Shown here piece by piece: positions 61,897 to 64,000 of a stretch of DNA of 64,000 nucleotides. The notes beneath the pieces were generated by a model. That model had not been told where the DNA came from, ran no database searches, and saw only the letters and a list, made by a program, of their open reading frames with translations. The DNA lies in assembly GCA_963787895.1 (NCBI GenBank), contig CAWBEX010000005.1:54667-118666 (forward strand), read 5' to 3'. The stretch is from Anderseniella sp963787895 (GTDB lineage Bacteria > Pseudomonadota > Alphaproteobacteria > Rhizobiales > Aestuariivirgaceae). Made by a program: the position numbers and the translations under genes. Each line of letters starts with the position of its first letter. The stretch's first letter is position 1.

Positions 61897-62225
61897 CTCT
61901 AGTCTCTTTCACTTTGGAATGGACCGCGTGAAATAGTCCATCCGCGCTTACAGCTTACAGTTGCCGGTGAAATGCGATTTGATCGCGATCAATCTAGCAG
62001 TGAGGACCGGTTTCTCATTCCCCAAGCAACCGACACGTGCGGATAGGCTTCCATTTATCTGCGTTGCATTCTCCGGTAACCGGACATTCAAACCTACTGC
62101 AGCGATGGCTAGACAGGGCTCAGAACGGACCTGCGGCAGCGCCGCAGGCGTGCACGATGTCCAAACCGTCAGCAGCGCAGACAATGCGGACATCGAGCGA
62201 ATAATCCCCACCTGATGGCTTATCC
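61897..62225. other. Gene-free stretch
   Basis: These 329 bases lie between the oxidoreductase start and the SnoaL-like stop. I see no gene, RNA or clear terminator. Short motifs such as TCCGGTAACCGGACATTC (near 62071) form a small inverted repeat related to the island repeat family. Confidence 0.4.
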
Positions 62226-62984
62226 TCAAAACTTCCCGTTCTCGTTCTTCCATTCATTGCGTGGCGCTATGGCTTCGATCGTATCCCAGTGCTCGACAAT
62301 CATCCCGTCTTGGAAGCGAAACAGATCATAGAAACTCGAATGGATGCCGTCTTTGTTGCCTTCGCACATGGAAAGGACAAAGCTGCCTTCGGCCAACACT
62401 CGATGGACTTCGAAGTATTGGATCTGACGCCCGCCATTCATTGTAGCGGTCAATGCCGATCGGAATGCTTCGATACCGTCCGCCAAACCTGGGCTGTGCT
62501 GGATCAGATGGCGATGGACATAAGTGTCGAGTAGACCAATTTGACCTTCGACAAGAACCTGTTCCGCAAACAGTCGCGCCAGTCCCCGGTTGGCTTCGGT
62601 CTTGTCCAGATCGATGATCTCCGTGCTGCCGTCCAACATGCTGCGACCCGACGGATTGGGACCTTTGCGTGGCTGAATGTTGTCCCAGTGCTCGACCGCC
62701 TTGCCATCCTCGAACCGGAAGACTTCGAACGCAACCCTTAGGCTGGAGAAGTCGTACTCGTTGTGCGCGAACGCAAAATCACCATCCTCAAAGACGCGCA
62801 TGAAAGTAACTCGCGGACTAGTCTTTGACAGCCGCGCAAACAACTCAGCCAAGCCCTCGCTGCCCTCATAGGTCTGCGGGTTATGCTGAATGTATTTTGC
62901 TTCGTTGACCACGGTCGCAGCTTCCGGGTCTCCGGTTTCAATGCCCTTCAGGAGCTTCTTGAGCAGTTCTTTCTTCGATTGCAT
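62226..62984 (-). CDS. Tandem SnoaL/NTF2-like protein
   Basis: The 252-residue protein repeats one domain twice: IETGDPEAATVVNEAKYIQH with FEVFRFEDGKAVEHWDNIQP in the first half, and LDTYVHRHLIQHSPGLADG with YDLFRFQDGMIVEHWDTIEA in the second. Each half is an NTF2-like, SnoaL-type alpha+beta barrel with a ligand pocket. Members include polyketide cyclases and many uncharacterised enzymes. Fusion of two copies could be a pseudo-dimer. It has no partner gene on the same strand except the more distant oxidoreductase. Confidence 0.78.
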   Translation of the reverse strand: MQSKKELLKKLLKGIETGDPEAATVVNEAKYIQHNPQTYEGSEGLAELFARLSKTSPRVTFMRVFEDGDFAFAHNEYDFSSLRVAFEVFRFEDGKAVEHWDNIQPRKGPNPSGRSMLDGSTEIIDLDKTEANRGLARLFAEQVLVEGQIGLLDTYVHRHLIQHSPGLADGIEAFRSALTATMNGGRQIQYFEVHRVLAEGSFVLSMCEGNKDGIHSSFYDLFRFQDGMIVEHWDTIEAIAPRNEWKNENGKF

Positions 62985-63246
62985 AGGATTTCACTTTGTT
63001 GCAGACGAACGGTCTTGATGTGCACCTTAATGCCGAGATGGCCGAATGTCCGCTCTAAGCGGAAGTTTCCCGCATTGCAGCATGCGTCACACGTTTACTG
63101 GGTAGATGGATGTCCGCGGAGCGGACAATGCTGCCTTTCGGTTGTTGTGTCGCAACGCATCATTTCTACATAGACGTACTATGGAGTAGAGATTACATGT
63201 TTACACCTCCACCATAATACGTTGCATCCTTAGAAAGCTGTAGGGA
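62985..63246. repeat. Divergent intergenic region with a dispersed-repeat copy
   Basis: The 262 bases between divergent genes contain the clearest repeat motifs: TGTCCGCTCTAAGCGG (63047-63062), GGAAGTTTCCCGCATTGCAG and GGATGTCCGCGGAGCGGACA (about 63108). The promoter for the membrane protein gene should lie at the right end. Confidence 0.5.
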
Positions 63247-63807
63247 ATGACTACAAAACCGAGGGCGCAGGTTTTCGTCAAGTTTCTGCTACTTGTGGGC
63301 CTTCTGGTTGGCTATTTTGGCTATCTGGTATATCAGTACGATGTCGGAACAGGTGGCGTAGCAGCCCTCCTGACCTGGAGCTTCTTTGTTCTCTGCACCC
63401 CCGTTGCAGATGCAGGGTTCCTGCTTGATTTCCCACTAAGATTACTCCTTGGTATCAGGATGGTGATCTCAGAAATCGCAGTGTGGGCCATCGCTCTAGG
63501 CCTTAATGGATTGGTTCTCCTCTATGAACCAGGATACTATGAAACCACTGTACTTACCCGTCTCTTGCATGAGATTTTGACAACCCCTGTGCCTTACTGG
63601 GCAGTGATAATCCTGTCGGGATTGGGAACATTCATGTCGATCAGATTCGGTGACGAATTGATGGATGTCGTTCACCATCATGACCGAGCATTTTTTCATT
63701 CTCATCATTTCAAATTTGAGCTTGTTCTATTGGCGTTTTTTCTGGTGGTGATTTTTGGCTACTACCAGCTCATTTCATCCATAGGGATTGACACCACTTT
63801 TGGTTAG
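63247..63807 (+). CDS. Polytopic membrane protein of unknown function
   Basis: The 186-residue protein has four or five hydrophobic segments (about 9-30, 39-62, 77-95, 115-133 and 155-176). A His-rich loop, MDVVHHHDRAFFHSHHFKFE at about 139-158, lies before the last helix and could bind a metal. I recognise no family. The ATG follows TAGGG. Its base composition is visibly more AT-rich than that of the left half of the window. The 193 bases after the stop hold no gene, and the last 30 carry a repeat-family motif. Confidence 0.6.
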   Translation: MTTKPRAQVFVKFLLLVGLLVGYFGYLVYQYDVGTGGVAALLTWSFFVLCTPVADAGFLLDFPLRLLLGIRMVISEIAVWAIALGLNGLVLLYEPGYYETTVLTRLLHEILTTPVPYWAVIILSGLGTFMSIRFGDELMDVVHHHDRAFFHSHHFKFELVLLAFFLVVIFGYYQLISSIGIDTTFG

Positions 63808-64000
63808 TTAAGAGCTTTGCAAGTTCAATTATCCGGTAATTTGACATTGCTCTGATCATTCTTGCGAGCTTCAGGTTCTGTCACTGCTTAAACAGATCGA
63901 CTGATGCTTGGAGGTCAACAACGGGCTCGAAGCTGTCATGCGGCGACGCAGCATCACGCATAGAAGCTCCGTCGGATGGATGTCCGCTTTACCGAAATTG

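Larger units (their letters stand above)
45372..64000. mobile_element. Probable genomic island, left junction to beyond window end
   Basis: A P4-type integrase, an unknown protein and an AlpA-like excisionase start directly inside a tRNA-Met 3' end at 45372. To the right there are an IS110 element, frameshifted genes, large gene-poor gaps and related intergenic repeats, none of which is found left of 45 kb. The second attachment site (an intact tRNA-Met on the minus strand) was not seen, so the right border is unknown and part of this stretch could be chromosomal. Confidence 0.55.

Noticed and set aside
1..64000. CRISPR arrays
   Set aside because: No regularly spaced direct repeats were seen; the island repeats are irregular and not separated by unique spacers.

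Overview
The window reads as a chromosomal segment of an alphaproteobacterium, probably Hyphomicrobiales-like and aerobic. The evidence is the cca / NUDIX / DUF1285 block beside a MoxR operon, a ceramide-synthesis gene set of the Caulobacter type, MttB-like, TRAP and amino-acid ABC genes, and a tandem glycine riboswitch ahead of gcvTHP. No rRNA gene or CRISPR array was seen. The species cannot be fixed from the sequence alone.

Layout. 1-2.8 kb (minus strand): the N-terminus of a CoxL/xanthine-dehydrogenase-family large subunit cut by the window edge, then cca, a CoA-pyrophosphatase-type NUDIX gene and a DUF1285 gene in an overlapping operon. 3.0-9.9 kb (plus): a MoxR / DUF58 / BatA-like / DUF4159 / large membrane protein operon. 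9.9-11.2 kb (minus): a GNAT acetyltransferase and a second NUDIX hydrolase. 11.3-25.6 kb: a lipid locus. The plus strand carries an LpxO/aspartyl-hydroxylase-like protein, an ABC exporter, a GNAT-fold protein that is a good candidate for bacterial ceramide synthase, a metallophosphoesterase, and an LptF/LptG pair. Converging on these from the minus strand is acyl-AMP ligase, CerR-like reductase, acyl carrier protein and serine palmitoyltransferase. A membrane-anchored hypothetical protein, a BcsS-like protein and a sterol-desaturase-family hydroxylase follow. I infer that this locus makes, decorates and exports ceramide-type lipid.

25.6-38.2 kb: a five-gene catabolic operon (MttB-family methyltransferase, SDR, sulfatase, class III CoA-transferase, AbrB-family permease) with a divergent cupin gene, then a polar amino-acid ABC importer without an ATPase gene, and a TRAP transporter whose dctP is broken by one frameshift. 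38.4-45.2 kb: a small secreted protein, a tandem glycine riboswitch, gcvT-gcvH-gcvP, and MmgE/PrpD and carboxymuconolactone-decarboxylase-like genes apparently in the same transcript. These transport and one-carbon/glycine genes could together serve methylated amines, but no substrate is proven.

45.4 kb to the end looks like acquired DNA. A tRNA-Met 3' end lies beside a P4-type integrase, an unknown protein and an AlpA-like excisionase. An IS110-family element with a structured leader follows, then an ECF42-type sigma factor with MAPEG and DGPF partners, a phosphonate-type ABC locus with heavily frameshifted phnD and phnC, a DUF925 nucleotidyltransferase, a DUF3095 protein, a RetSat/CrtI-like oxidoreductase, a tandem SnoaL-like protein and a membrane protein of unknown function. 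Gene density falls, and a family of related intergenic repeats appears only here.
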